NCBI RefSeq assembly: GCF_002760615.1
Contig: NZ_AWWI01000181.1
Location: 1-64,000 of the forward strand
Origin: Puniceibacterium antarcticum
GTDB taxonomy: Bacteria > Pseudomonadota > Alphaproteobacteria > Rhodobacterales > Rhodobacteraceae
Length of the DNA: 64,000 nt
Reading direction: 5' to 3'
Notes under the pieces: model-generated
What the model saw: only the letters and a program-made list of their open reading frames with translations
Told to the model about the DNA's origin: nothing
Database searches by the model: none
Position numbers and translations under genes: made by a program
Shown here: positions 25,494 through 34,491 of the stretch, piece by piece
Numbering within the stretch: position 1 is the first letter of the stretch
Layout of the letters: each line of letters starts with the position of its first letter

Positions 25494-25952
25494 ATGAAAC
25501 TTGTGTTGGTCACACCCGAAATTCCGTACAATACGGGCGCTATTGGCCGGACCTGCGTTGCGTTGAACCTCGAGCTGATTTTGATTAAACCTTACGGGTT
25601 TTCCCTTACTGAGAAAGCCGTGCGGAGGGCCGGAACGGACTACTGGAAGTATGTTCACCTCAGCGAATATGACAGTTGGAAACACTTTCTGGATGATCGC
25701 AAGCCACGCCCCGAAAGCCTATTCTTCTTCGAAGAACACGGCGAACAAACTCTTTACGATGCTGACTATCAACCGGATGCTTATTTGGTATTCGGTTGTG
25801 AATCAAAAGGCTTGCCATTGGCGATACTCAATGGGATGGAAGATCAGACATTCAGTTTGCCCATGCTCGATTCACGCGTTCGATCGCTCAATCTGGCAAA
25901 TGTAGCTACAGCAGTTATCTATCAAGCTATGCGCACTCAGCTAGGCGGCTGA
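25494..25952 (+). CDS. trmL: tRNA (cytidine/uridine-34-2'-O)-methyltransferase, TrmL-like SPOUT family
   Basis: From MKLVLVTPEIPYNTG the 152-residue protein matches TrmL length and shows the three SPOUT motifs: PEIPYNTGAIGRTC (motif 1), YLVFGCESKGLP (motif 2) and SLNLANVATAVIYQAM (motif 3, knot and AdoMet site). TrmL 2'-O-methylates the wobble base of leucine tRNAs. Upstream ATGs at 25479 and 25437 are possible starts but add non-conserved residues. Its AT-rich composition and sequence differ from what I expect for a Rhodobacteraceae core trmL, so it may be an acquired extra copy. Confidence 0.8.
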   Translation: MKLVLVTPEIPYNTGAIGRTCVALNLELILIKPYGFSLTEKAVRRAGTDYWKYVHLSEYDSWKHFLDDRKPRPESLFFFEEHGEQTLYDADYQPDAYLVFGCESKGLPLAILNGMEDQTFSLPMLDSRVRSLNLANVATAVIYQAMRTQLGG

Positions 25953-26477
25953 AAGCGGCGATTGGCGACATGGTTGACTGTACCTGCAAAGTCCGCAGTG
26001 CTGCTGGTTGTCTGTGATTGGATGATGCACTTGCTGCGAACGGTAGCTCCCGAGCGCGGCAGCGCAGCGTAAAAACTCCGCTACGCAAAATCTCCTCGGA
26101 AAATTGGGACGCTGTTTTTGCTATTGGTCACTTGCCAAACACAGTTTTCAAAAGAGCGCTTTTGCGGTACGTTATTCTGGTGAAACGGCTCGGTCGGGGG
26201 GGAGATGAGTTTTTCAACGGAATAAGCTGACTACGGATCTCGTTGCTGCGTCTGGTTCGAGGGTCTGGGGAGCTACTGTGATCTTCCCTATTCAATGGTG
26301 TCTCTCGCTCCGTATACGTGACAAGTTCACTGGACCGAGATTGGCTGAAGCTGGACGTCGGTGTCGAGCTTTAACCCGGCTTATTCATCCAAATCATTTC
26401 GTCAAGGTTGCGTGCGCCTGAAAGCGGCGTAGAATCAGGCTGTTGAGACAAAATCCGCAGCAGCCACGGACGAACGC
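25953..26477. other. intergenic stretch without recognisable genes
   Basis: No supportable coding frame; an ATG frame at 26018 gives 70 residues without family features. The right part probably contains the outer end of the IS1380 remnant that follows. Confidence 0.5.
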
Positions 26478-26900
26478 ATGGGTGAAACGTTACGACCGGT
26501 CGCGACCAGATTCAACCGCTCTCTGACGATCAAAACGCGGGCGGAAATGTTGACCGGCGACCCCGGCGCAGTGCTGCTTCGGGAGGTGCTTGACGCCACC
26601 GGTATCGTGCCGTGGATGGCGGCGCGGATGAAGGACGATCGCCGCTAGGCCGATGTAATCCACGATCTACCGTCTCTGGTGCGGACCATGTTGCTTTTGG
26701 TGGCGCAGGGTTCCCGCCGAACATGGCGTTCGCTGCGCCAGCGCCATCCAAATTTTTGCAATGGCAGCGAACGGCAGAAAGGTCCGCTCACCGGACCCTG
26801 GTGCAGGGCACAGCGAAGGTCCGGTCCGAGCCCTCTTTACCGAATGCCGTCCCGCAGCATTCTGCGAGTGCAGAAAATCCAGCCTGTCGCGAACGGCCCA
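26478..26900 (+). pseudogene. IS1380-family transposase remnant
   Basis: The start reads GETLRPVATRFNRSLTIKTR, then AEMLTGDPGAVLLREVLDA and TGIVPWMAARMKDDRR, the N-terminus of IS1380 transposases. A TAG at 26646 interrupts it; the same frame continues IHDLPSLVRTMLLLVAQG, then shifts to give PGAGHSEGP-like sequence around 26790-26820. About 140 of some 450 residues are left. Confidence 0.75.
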
Positions 26901-26981
26901 CAGCATGCGTAATTGGGCTGCCCCTATTCAGAGGTCGAGCTCCTGTTAAAATCACAGTCAGACTGTGAACAAGGGAGATGA

Positions 26982-27152
26982 ATGATGGAATATTTTGCCG
27001 GTTTGGATGTGTAACTTCGCTCATGTGCCATCTGTGTCGTCGATGCCAAAGGCAAGGTGATGCTCGAAAAGGAACTACCCTGTGAAGTTGGCGATATCGC
27101 CGATTGCCTGAACAGCTCCGGTTACCTGACTATTATAGCGGCGAATGTCTGA
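26982..27152 (+). pseudogene. IS110-family transposase N-terminal remnant
   Basis: MMEYFAGLDV, a stop codon, then LRSCAICVVDAKGKVMLEKE and VGDIADCLNSSGY match the RuvC-like start of IS110 transposases. The stop replaces the Ser usually following GLDV. The frame ends after about 55 residues. Confidence 0.7.
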
Positions 27153-27282
27153 TGGCGCTCAGGTTCAATTAAGCCTGCCAAAGACGTAAAAGATTTTTCC
27201 GAGAACTTCTGTCACATCGAGGTTTTAATTCTTACTCATCAGGACACGCAGAAACGACCAAAAAAGACCAAAGCTCCGCCCT

Positions 27283-27645
27283 CTATGTGAGAAGCTGTGT
27301 GAGCGCGGTGGTCAGATCAGCGTCTCTGAACGGCTTGTTAAGTACGATGTGGTCACGAAAGCCCTCCCTCATCTCAGGTCTGTCATTTCCGGTGCAGAAG
27401 ATGAAGGGGACGCCGCTTTTCAACAGAGCGTCGGCTACGCTGCTGCTGTCGTCTCCACCCAGGTTCATGTCCAGCGTCGCTGCGTCGAAAAATTCAGATT
27501 CGATGAGAGAAACTGCCTTTTTGACCGTGGCGGCGCTGGTCACTGACCGGCATCCGAGGTCTTCCAGGATACCCTCGACCATCATCAAGATCAGCATCTC
27601 GTCCTCGACGACGAGGATGCGGCGACCGGACAGCAATTCACTCAT
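27283..27645 (-). CDS. single-domain response regulator
   Basis: This 120-residue receiver-only protein has the acidic pair in RRILVVEDEMLIL, the phosphoacceptor Asp in AATLDMNLGGD (about residue 59), FCTGND and the conserved Lys in VLNKPF. There is no output domain. It overlaps the upstream histidine-kinase gene by eight bases, so the two form a pair. Stand-alone receivers next to HWE/HisKA2 kinases in alphaproteobacteria often relay to other proteins in general-stress signalling. Confidence 0.9.
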   Translation of the reverse strand: MSELLSGRRILVVEDEMLILMMVEGILEDLGCRSVTSAATVKKAVSLIESEFFDAATLDMNLGGDDSSSVADALLKSGVPFIFCTGNDRPEMREGFRDHIVLNKPFRDADLTTALTQLLT

Positions 27646-28783
27646 GGTCGGACACGGGGGCGGGTATTTTCATCGTGCAGACCACCCCTTCAGTACGATA
27701 ATCGAGTTGCACCGTACCATCCAACTCATGCGCAAGGCCTCGTTCCAGCACATGCGAGCCGAACCCTTTGCGCAACGGCGATGTCACAACCGGTCCTTCC
27801 TTTTCCGTCCAGATCAAAACCAGCCGCCGACCCGTTGGTGATGACTCGACCGACCACTCGATCCGGATCGATCCATACTCGTTGGAGAAGGCCCCGTACT
27901 TGATGGCATTGGTTGCCAACTCGTTAAAAGCGATGCCAAGTGCCAGCGCCGCTTTTGGTGCGAACCGGATGTTCTCGCCGCTGATCGCGACGCGTCCAGA
28001 CCGTTCGTCAAGCCCGCCAAACGGCTCCAACGCGTCGCGGAGCACATCCAAAAGACCGGCGCTGTGCCATTTCTCGCGGCTCAGAAGATCGTGTGACCGG
28101 GAGAGGGCAAACAGGCGGCTTTCCACGGCTTTCCGCATCTCCTTCGGGTCGGCGTTCGCCCGCGCCGCCTGCGACACGATCGATTGAACGGTCGCCAGGG
28201 TGTTCTTCACGCGGTGGCTCAGCTCATCGATAAGCATCCGGGAATGGGCCTGTTCGTTCTTGTAAGAGGTCAGATCGACGAAGGACGCGAAGTACTGGAT
28301 TATGTCGCCATCATCGTTCCTGACCGGACTGACGAAGAGGGTCGCCCAGAACTTGCTGCCGTCCTTGCGGCGGTAGTGGATTTCGAAATCGACCTCAGAC
28401 AGCCCTTCGAACGCCTCGCGGATGAGCGCCAGCGCCTCTTCATCGTCAACATGGGCCATGAAGAAGTTGAAGCTCTGGCCTAGAACATCCTCGCGGATAT
28501 AACCGGTCAACTCGAGAAAGGCGTCGTTGGCAAAGATGATCGGATGATCCGTTTCGCAGGCATCCGCGAACACCATCGCCATCCGCGTCGTCTCGGCTGC
28601 GACGACAAACGGCCCGAGGTCGTCCTGAAAGCCCTCGACTTTGCCTTCGGCAGACTTCTGATCTTTGGACTTGCTGTCGTGGTTCGGCACTTGGAGATCC
28701 CCCGTGAAAGCTTGGCCGAAACCCGCAAATGCGGAACACCTGTTGACCGTGTCCTTGGTCGAGTAAAACGAAGGTCGACTCAA
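27638..28783 (-). CDS. HWE-family sensor histidine kinase with a LOV-like PAS domain
   Basis: The 381-residue cytosolic protein has a PAS domain (residues about 65-180: HPIIFANDAFLELTGY, then REDVLGQSFNFFMA) and a kinase core with the phosphoacceptor His in LIDELSHRVKNTLATVQSIV, N-box GIAFNELATNAIKYGAFS and the W-x-E of LIWTEKEGP that defines HWE kinases. The PAS sequence is close to LOV photosensors, but the flavin-adduct Cys of GRNCRF is Phe (GQSFNF), so blue-light adduct chemistry is not expected. The true start may be internal, for example GTG at residue 32. It is paired with the adjacent response regulator. Confidence 0.88.
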   Translation of the reverse strand: MSRPSFYSTKDTVNRCSAFAGFGQAFTGDLQVPNHDSKSKDQKSAEGKVEGFQDDLGPFVVAAETTRMAMVFADACETDHPIIFANDAFLELTGYIREDVLGQSFNFFMAHVDDEEALALIREAFEGLSEVDFEIHYRRKDGSKFWATLFVSPVRNDDGDIIQYFASFVDLTSYKNEQAHSRMLIDELSHRVKNTLATVQSIVSQAARANADPKEMRKAVESRLFALSRSHDLLSREKWHSAGLLDVLRDALEPFGGLDERSGRVAISGENIRFAPKAALALGIAFNELATNAIKYGAFSNEYGSIRIEWSVESSPTGRRLVLIWTEKEGPVVTSPLRKGFGSHVLERGLAHELDGTVQLDYRTEGVVCTMKIPAPVSDHE

Positions 28784-29004
28784 GTTTTATTGCTTTGATC
28801 ATTGATTGCCAGCATCAGCGCTTCGCAAATGGAAAGTACGGCCATACCGCAATATTTTCCCTTGTCGGTTGCAGCGAGATCACCCTTCATCCTGGCCTCT
28901 TCCATCATTGAATGAACGACAGAAAAAATTGGTACCCTGCCTTTGACTTCCAATGTCATGAACCGGTGTCGGTTGATTTGATCTGGATCAGTGTCGTTGA
29001 CTTA

Positions 29005-29388
29005 TCAGGTTGGAATTTCTGATGAGTGCCAGCCCCAGATAAGGTAGACCCCCGTCAGCATCACGTAGGCCGCGCCGAAAACGGTACCGCCAACCAGCGT
29101 GGGGACGGGGCCAAGTCCGAGGCCGACCGACAGGATGCTGGCCGCCATCAAGCCTAAAAAGGCCCAGTGAACGCGGTCGAGAACAAACTTTCCGACGAGT
29201 GTTCCTGCCAAGGCTCCAACAAGCCCACCGACACCGATACAAGTCCAGAGAAGGCCAGTTCCGGTTGTTCCCCAGTCCAGCTGGTTCGCGACGAGCTGGC
29301 CGCCGAAGGACCAGAGGGCCGTGCTCGCGGCCCCCATCAGGAGAGATGCCGAGATCAGTCGTAGGACCGGCCCCGTCATCGGGGGCAG
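29005..29388 (-). pseudogene. fragment of an MFS transporter
   Basis: The minus frame reads TGPVLRLISASLLMGAASTA, LLWTCIGVGGLVGALAGTLV and GAAYVMLTGVYLIWGWHSSE, three to four membrane helices of an MFS permease of the arabinose-efflux-like type. Both ends are missing: upstream sequence changes at about 29390 and the C-terminus stops early. Confidence 0.65.
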
Positions 29389-29404
29389 ACCACCTGAGCG
29401 GCCG

Positions 29405-29745
29405 CTGAAAGCCGCAAGGAACAGGGCCTCGTGTTGGGCATGAACTGCAAGGACAATATGACCCTCCCGCAGGTGGGCGATCTGACCGCCGGGCCGTTTG
29501 TATCTGACGGGGCCGAGATCGCCATTTTCGACCAGTACCGCGACAAGCTGTCGATCAAGGCCCCGGGCTGGCGGCAGAAGGTCGGCAACCTTTCGGGCGG
29601 CAACCAACAGAAGATCGTGATCGGCAAATGGCTGTCGATGCAGCCCAAGGTTCTGATCGTGGACGAACCCACGCGCGGCATCGATGTTGGGTCTAAATCC
29701 GAGATCCACAACCTTATCCGCGACTTGGCTAAACAGGGCTATTGT
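29405..29745 (+). pseudogene. C-terminal fragment of an RbsA/XylG-like sugar ABC ATPase
   Basis: RKEQGLVLGMNCKDNMTLP, VGNLSGGNQQKIVIGKWL (signature) and VLIVDEPTRGIDVGSKSEIH (Walker B and D-loop) come from the second nucleotide-binding domain of a two-domain sugar ATPase. Homology begins in mid-protein at about 29405 and ends at LAKQGY near 29742. It is more similar to ribose/xylose-type ATPases than to the LsrA gene of this window by inspection. Confidence 0.8.
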
Positions 29746-29981
29746 CCGGACGGAGTTGTTGGCGCTTGATGCAGCGAAGGACCCGTTCGAGCGCGCGCGA
29801 TCAAGACGGGAGCCCAGATCATCCGCTGTGACGCTGCAACCACTTTCCGTAATCTCTCAGCCCGTCGTGGATACCCTGGGGTAGCTGCACCGGCGTAATT
29901 TGAACGACATAGCATCCTATCCCTTTGGGGGAATTGGCCGGAATTTAGGTGTGGCAAATGCAGCGGCTTCAAGTTGAGCGG

Positions 29982-30281
29982 CTACGAACCTTGTACCAGA
30001 ACTGGGCTGAAATAGGTTTTGGTCCGCCCGCCAATTGTGATTGGGTCGATCATCCTGACGCAGGTCTGATAATGCTCTGTCTTGCGGTGCTCATCCAGCG
30101 CCGCATCGCTTTCAAAGATTTCATAGACGAAAAAGTTGTTATTGTTCTCGGGGTCATGGAGCAGGTCAAACCGGATATTTCCGGGCTCCTTGCGGGTGCC
30201 TTCGCAGTTGATAGTGAAGGCTTCGAGGAATGTGTCCCGCGTGCCGTCCTGAACCTGAATGTTCACGAGTTGAATGAGCAT
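29982..30281 (-). CDS. lsrG: LsrG, phospho-AI-2 isomerase
   Basis: From MLIQLVNIQVQDG the 99-residue protein is an antibiotic-biosynthesis-monooxygenase-fold protein: EAFTINCEGTRKEPGNIRFD, FVYEIFESDAALDEHRKTEHY. This is the pattern of LsrG, which isomerises phosphorylated autoinducer-2 (P-DPD) to 3-hydroxy-5-phosphonooxypentane-2,4-dione. It follows lsrK by 35 bases. Longer frames to 30404 overlap lsrK and lack homology. Confidence 0.85.
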   Translation of the reverse strand: MLIQLVNIQVQDGTRDTFLEAFTINCEGTRKEPGNIRFDLLHDPENNNNFFVYEIFESDAALDEHRKTEHYQTCVRMIDPITIGGRTKTYFSPVLVQGS

Positions 30282-30316
30282 GAGCGTATCCTTTCGAGGG
30301 AAGAGGTCAAAGAGTG

Positions 30317-31852
30317 TCAGAGCTGTGTGCCAGGGGCCTGCCACATGGAGGTGGTGACGCCGGAGGCGACCAGTGCGCGTTGCAGGGCATATGCCTTTGC
30401 CCATCGGTCACCGGCGTCGTCGTACATATCCTTCAGCGCGGTGTTTGGCGTGAATTCTCTCTCAATCGCAGACCATGCAGCGCCGGCTTCTTGCAGGGTT
30501 GCGAACAGACCTGCGCCTGTCGCCGCTGCTGCAGCACAGCCTTGTGCGGTGGCTTCCTTGACACGGGGCGTGGCGACAGTGAGTCCGGTCACATCGGCAA
30601 GGATCTGCGCCCAATGCGGTGACCTGGATGCGCCACCGGCAAAGACGATCCGATCCGGTCGCTTGCCCGTCAGGTCAAACACGGCCTGGAGGTTGCGATG
30701 CGCCACGATGGCGGCGTTTTCCTGCAGCGCGCGAAAGATCGCGGCAGGGCCAGAGGCCGTGGGGTCAATCGAGAGGTTGAGAAGCGATGGCGCGGCGTGG
30801 AACCATTCACCATAGCGCATCACATCGGAAAAGATCGGTATGATGCCATGGGCCCCCGGCGGCACGTCTTTTGATGCGGCCTCAAGCTCGGTATAGCCTT
30901 TGCCTTGGCCGAAAGCGTCCCGGAACCAGCGCATCACCGCACCGGTGAAAAAGCTGATGGCTTCGGCCTGATTTAGGTCTGGTACAACATGCGGATTGAT
31001 CCGCAGATTCATCGTGGGATCGGTGAGCGTCAGCGGCACATTGACCACCTGTTGCCAGAAGGTGCCGCCCAGAACGGCACAGTCCCCGTCCTGCACGACC
31101 CCAAGGCCAAGCGCGCCGGTCTGGCAATCGCCGCCGCCCGCGACGACAAGCGTGCCTGGCGCAAGGCCTGTCGCCTCGGCTGCCGCGTCGTGGACATGGC
31201 CGATCGGCTCGCCGGTGTGGACCGAGCGGGGAAAGAGATCCATGGGCAGGCCGACGGTTTCAAGCGCATCTGACAGGGGTTTGCGATCCTTCAGGCCGAT
31301 CAGACCGGTGGTGCCCGCGTTGGATGGCTCGGAGGTCAGTTCGCCAGAGAGGCGATAAAGCACCCAGTCCGACAGCATCGTCAACGCGCGTGCACGGTCC
31401 AGCACCTCTGGCATGTGCGTGCGCAGCCAGATCAGGCGGGGCAGGGCGCCAAGGGCATAGGTCTGGCCGGATCTGGCGTAGATATCCTCCTCCAGCCCGG
31501 GGTGGCCCGCCTTGAGGGCGCGCACCTCTGCATCCGCGCGCGCGTCCACATTGGCACAGGCCCAGATTTCCGCACCGCTTTCGTCATGGAGCACGAAGGC
31601 CTCGCGCATGGCAGTCGCGCTCACCGCCTTGATGTCTTTGGGATCAACGCTGGTCGTTGCAATCACCTCGCGGCAGCAGCGGGCCAAGGCCGCCCAGTTT
31701 CCGGCCGTGTCAAAATCCATCGATCCGGGATAGCGCGGGTCGCTGGCATGCCACCATTCCTGCCCCGAGGCGCCGATTTCCGCGCCCGTTTCGTCAAAAA
31801 GCACCGCGCGTCCGCTGCCTGTGCCTGCATCAATGGCCATAAAATACTGCAT
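30317..31852 (-). CDS. lsrK: LsrK, autoinducer-2 kinase
   Basis: The 511-residue FGGY kinase opens with FMAIDAGTGSGRAVLFDETG and shows SMDFDTAGNW, KAVSATAMREAF, GGGDCQTGALGLG and FAGGASRSPHWAQILADVTG, matching LsrK rather than xylulo- or glycerol kinases. It phosphorylates cytoplasmic AI-2, trapping it and making the LsrR inducer. Three bases separate it from lsrR, with lsrG next, so the three genes form one minus-strand operon. Confidence 0.92.
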   Translation of the reverse strand: MQYFMAIDAGTGSGRAVLFDETGAEIGASGQEWWHASDPRYPGSMDFDTAGNWAALARCCREVIATTSVDPKDIKAVSATAMREAFVLHDESGAEIWACANVDARADAEVRALKAGHPGLEEDIYARSGQTYALGALPRLIWLRTHMPEVLDRARALTMLSDWVLYRLSGELTSEPSNAGTTGLIGLKDRKPLSDALETVGLPMDLFPRSVHTGEPIGHVHDAAAEATGLAPGTLVVAGGGDCQTGALGLGVVQDGDCAVLGGTFWQQVVNVPLTLTDPTMNLRINPHVVPDLNQAEAISFFTGAVMRWFRDAFGQGKGYTELEAASKDVPPGAHGIIPIFSDVMRYGEWFHAAPSLLNLSIDPTASGPAAIFRALQENAAIVAHRNLQAVFDLTGKRPDRIVFAGGASRSPHWAQILADVTGLTVATPRVKEATAQGCAAAAATGAGLFATLQEAGAAWSAIEREFTPNTALKDMYDDAGDRWAKAYALQRALVASGVTTSMWQAPGTQL

Positions 31853-31855
31853 GTT

Positions 31856-32794
31856 TCAGCCTTCTGCCGCGTCAAGAAGTGCAAGCGCGGTTGGTTCGTC
31901 TGTGATCAGAATGTCGAGAATATTGCCGCGCAAGGCCGCAAGGATAGGGGTCGTCTTGGTCGGCCCGCCGGCCGCGCCGATGACTTTGTCCGAGGCGCGC
32001 AGTTGTGTCAGATCGACGCCGACCACGCGGTCATGCAGCGGCAGTGCAATGTCCTGACCATTGCGGTCAAAGAACCGGCAGAGGATATCCCCCCGGGCCC
32101 CGCCACGCCGCAGCGGGTCGATATCCCCCGGCGAAAGATAGTCCTGTTTGAAGACGGTTGCGCCCTCGCTTACCCCACCGATGCCCACAAGCTTGTATTC
32201 AGCCTCAAGCGCCTTTGTCATGAGCGAGGCGACAGAGGGTTCCTGCATCAGGGCCTTGGCGAGTTCCGGGGTCGACACTACAAGAGGGGCGGGAATGATG
32301 TTGACGTTCTTGTGCCAGTTCGCCTCGCGCATCCCTTCGACATAGGTTTGCACGCCGCCGGTCAGCGCATAAAGACCGATGCCACGTTCCTTGGCGGTAT
32401 ATCCAAGCATGCGGACGGAATGGGTGATCGTCTCGCCCCAGCCCACGGACAGGCTGTCGCCCGGCGCCAGCTTTTGCATAAGGTATTGCGCCGCGGCCTG
32501 ACCGATCCGCATGTTGGCATCTTCGACCGTGCTTTCGGGGATGACGCGGCAATCGCTGAGCCCGAACTGCTGCTTCATGCGGCTTTCCAGCGCAAGACAG
32601 CCTTGCTGGCGGGAATTGATGCGCAGCTGGATAAAGCCCGAGGTGCGCCCGACATCGAGCAGGCGCGACACCTTGATGCGCGACAGGTTGAGGATCTCGC
32701 CCACTTCGCTCTGGGTTAGGCCGTCATTGTAATAGAGCCATGCCACGCGCGCGAGCAGGGCCTCGTCCGTTTCGTCCGGCGCTGTGTCTGCCAT
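31856..32794 (-). CDS. lsrR: LsrR, SorC/DeoR-type repressor of the lsr genes
   Basis: This 312-residue protein has the SorC-family helix-turn-helix (VAWLYYNDGLTQSEVGEILN, then LSRIKVSRLLD) and the sugar-binding domain with SVGWGETI, GVVGVGG-like VGIGGVSEGA and GDILCRFFD. LsrR represses the lsr operons until phospho-AI-2 binds. It is divergent from lsrA, and repeated TGAACA motifs lie in the gap. Confidence 0.92.
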   Translation of the reverse strand: MADTAPDETDEALLARVAWLYYNDGLTQSEVGEILNLSRIKVSRLLDVGRTSGFIQLRINSRQQGCLALESRMKQQFGLSDCRVIPESTVEDANMRIGQAAAQYLMQKLAPGDSLSVGWGETITHSVRMLGYTAKERGIGLYALTGGVQTYVEGMREANWHKNVNIIPAPLVVSTPELAKALMQEPSVASLMTKALEAEYKLVGIGGVSEGATVFKQDYLSPGDIDPLRRGGARGDILCRFFDRNGQDIALPLHDRVVGVDLTQLRASDKVIGAAGGPTKTTPILAALRGNILDILITDEPTALALLDAAEG

Positions 32795-32851
32795 GATTTA
32801 TCCTCCCGCTCGCACAACTGTGCGGATCATTTAAGTAATCACAAATACATT

Positions 32852-32963
32852 TGAACAAGTCAATATCTGTATTTACCGGACAAATTTCCGATAATGATAG
32901 CATGAATCGGTTGACATGAAGGTAGAGTGGTGAACAAATGAACATGTAATATGCATATGAACG
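32852..32963. promoter_or_regulatory. lsr intergenic control region with repeated TGAACA
   Basis: The 221-base gap between lsrR and lsrA is AT-rich and holds TGAACA at 32852-32857, 32931-32936 and 32939-32944, plus TGAACG at 32958-32963. The eight-base spacing of the middle pair is suggestive of a regulator array. A TTGACA (32911-32916) could be a -35 box for lsrA. Assignment to LsrR is inferred. Confidence 0.4.
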
Positions 32964-33015
32964 CGACACGGGAGGCTGCGGGAAGATGCATGACGAATGA
33001 CGTTGAGGAGGCGTT

Positions 33016-34491
33016 ATGGACCCTGTGCTTGCCGAGCTGACCTCTGTTTCAAAGAGTTATGGCCCTGTTTCCGTACTCAAGAAGGTGGATTTCTCAGTGC
33101 GTGCCGGCGAGGTTCATGCGCTTCTGGGCGGGAACGGGGCGGGCAAATCGACTCTGATGAAGATTCTTGTGGGGCTGGTTCCGGCAACCGACGGACAGGT
33201 GCACATCGGCGGTCAGCCCTTGTCGCCCGTCACACCGGCGCAGGCACAGGCGATGGGGCTCTATCTTGTGCCACAAGAGGCACATATCTTTCCCAATCAG
33301 TCCGTTCTTGAAAACATCTGTGTCGGGCTGTCGAAACCGGCCGCCGCCTATCGCGCGCGGATCGAGGCATTGATCGCCCAGATCGGCGTTGCGCTTTCTC
33401 CCGACACAAAGGCCGCAACCCTCGAGATTGCGGATCGTCAGATCGTTGAGATCCTGCGCGGGCTGGTGCGCGAGGCAAAGGTTCTCATCCTCGATGAACC
33501 CACATCAGCCCTGACCCCTCATGAGGTGGACACGCTGTTTTCCCGGATGCGGGCGCTGCGCGAGTCGGGGCACGGGCTGGTGTTCATTTCTCACAAGTTG
33601 CACGAATTGCGCGCCGTCTCGGACAGGATCACCGTCTTGCGCGACGGCTATGTCGTGTTCAGCGAAATGATGTCCGACAGCGCCGATGCCGATATTCTGG
33701 CCGCGATGAGCCCAGGCGTGACCGCCCTTGATGCGCGCGTTGCAGGCAAGGCGCAATCCAAGGATATCCTCTTGTCCCTCAAAGGGATGAGCGGCGAAGG
33801 CTTTGTCGACATCTCGTTTGATATCCACAAGGGCGAGGTTCTTGGCCTGACCGGTGTGGTCGGGGCGGGCCGCACGGAGCTTGCAGAAACGCTGGTCGGC
33901 TTGCGGATGCGCAGTCAGGGCAAGGTGACGCTGGACGGAACACCCTTTGTCGCCAAAAGCCCGAGCGAGGCCGTGCGGCAGGGCGTCGTTCATCTGTCGG
34001 AAGACCGCCAGCAATACGGCCTGTTTCTGGACGCGCCGCTGTTCTGGAATACATCCTCTTTTGTCTATGACAGGCTGCCTTTTTTCCTGCGCCCGGGCCG
34101 GGAACGCGCGCGTTTCGACAGCTATCGCGACATGCTGGGCATCAAATGCGCGAGTCCCGACCAGCCTGTGAGCAGCCTGTCAGGCGGCAACCAGCAAAAG
34201 GTGCTGCTGTCCAAATGTCTGGTGGCCAAGCCAAAGCTGCTGATCTTAGATGAACCCACGCGCGGCGTCGATGTTGGTGCCCGCAACGACATCTACCGCA
34301 TCATCGAAACGCTGGCGGCCGAGGGCACCTCGGTTTTGCTGATCTCGTCAGATTTTGACGAAGTTGTCCGGCTGTCGGACCGGATTGCCGTGATGGCTGG
34401 CGGCTATCTTGCAGGCGCGCTGCCGGGCGGTGCCTCGACCGATGAAATTGCTGAATTGGCCTTTGAGGCCGGGGGACTGGCGCATGCTTGA
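33016..34491 (+). CDS. lsrA: LsrA, AI-2 ABC importer ATPase
   Basis: The 491-residue protein has two nucleotide-binding domains: GGNGAGKSTLMKIL, then LILDEPTSALTPHEV in the first, and TGVVGAGRTELAETL, SLSGGNQQKVLLSK, LILDEPTRGVDVGARNDIY in the second. The first-domain signature is reduced (EIADRQIVEILRG), as is usual for LsrA/RbsA proteins. GAGGAGG precedes the ATG. It powers AI-2 uptake with LsrC, LsrD and LsrB. Confidence 0.92.
   Translation: MDPVLAELTSVSKSYGPVSVLKKVDFSVRAGEVHALLGGNGAGKSTLMKILVGLVPATDGQVHIGGQPLSPVTPAQAQAMGLYLVPQEAHIFPNQSVLENICVGLSKPAAAYRARIEALIAQIGVALSPDTKAATLEIADRQIVEILRGLVREAKVLILDEPTSALTPHEVDTLFSRMRALRESGHGLVFISHKLHELRAVSDRITVLRDGYVVFSEMMSDSADADILAAMSPGVTALDARVAGKAQSKDILLSLKGMSGEGFVDISFDIHKGEVLGLTGVVGAGRTELAETLVGLRMRSQGKVTLDGTPFVAKSPSEAVRQGVVHLSEDRQQYGLFLDAPLFWNTSSFVYDRLPFFLRPGRERARFDSYRDMLGIKCASPDQPVSSLSGGNQQKVLLSKCLVAKPKLLILDEPTRGVDVGARNDIYRIIETLAAEGTSVLLISSDFDEVVRLSDRIAVMAGGYLAGALPGGASTDEIAELAFEAGGLAHA

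Noticed and set aside
29405-29769. A functional second LsrA
   Set aside because: Only the second nucleotide-binding domain remains, without Walker A, and both ends are lost.
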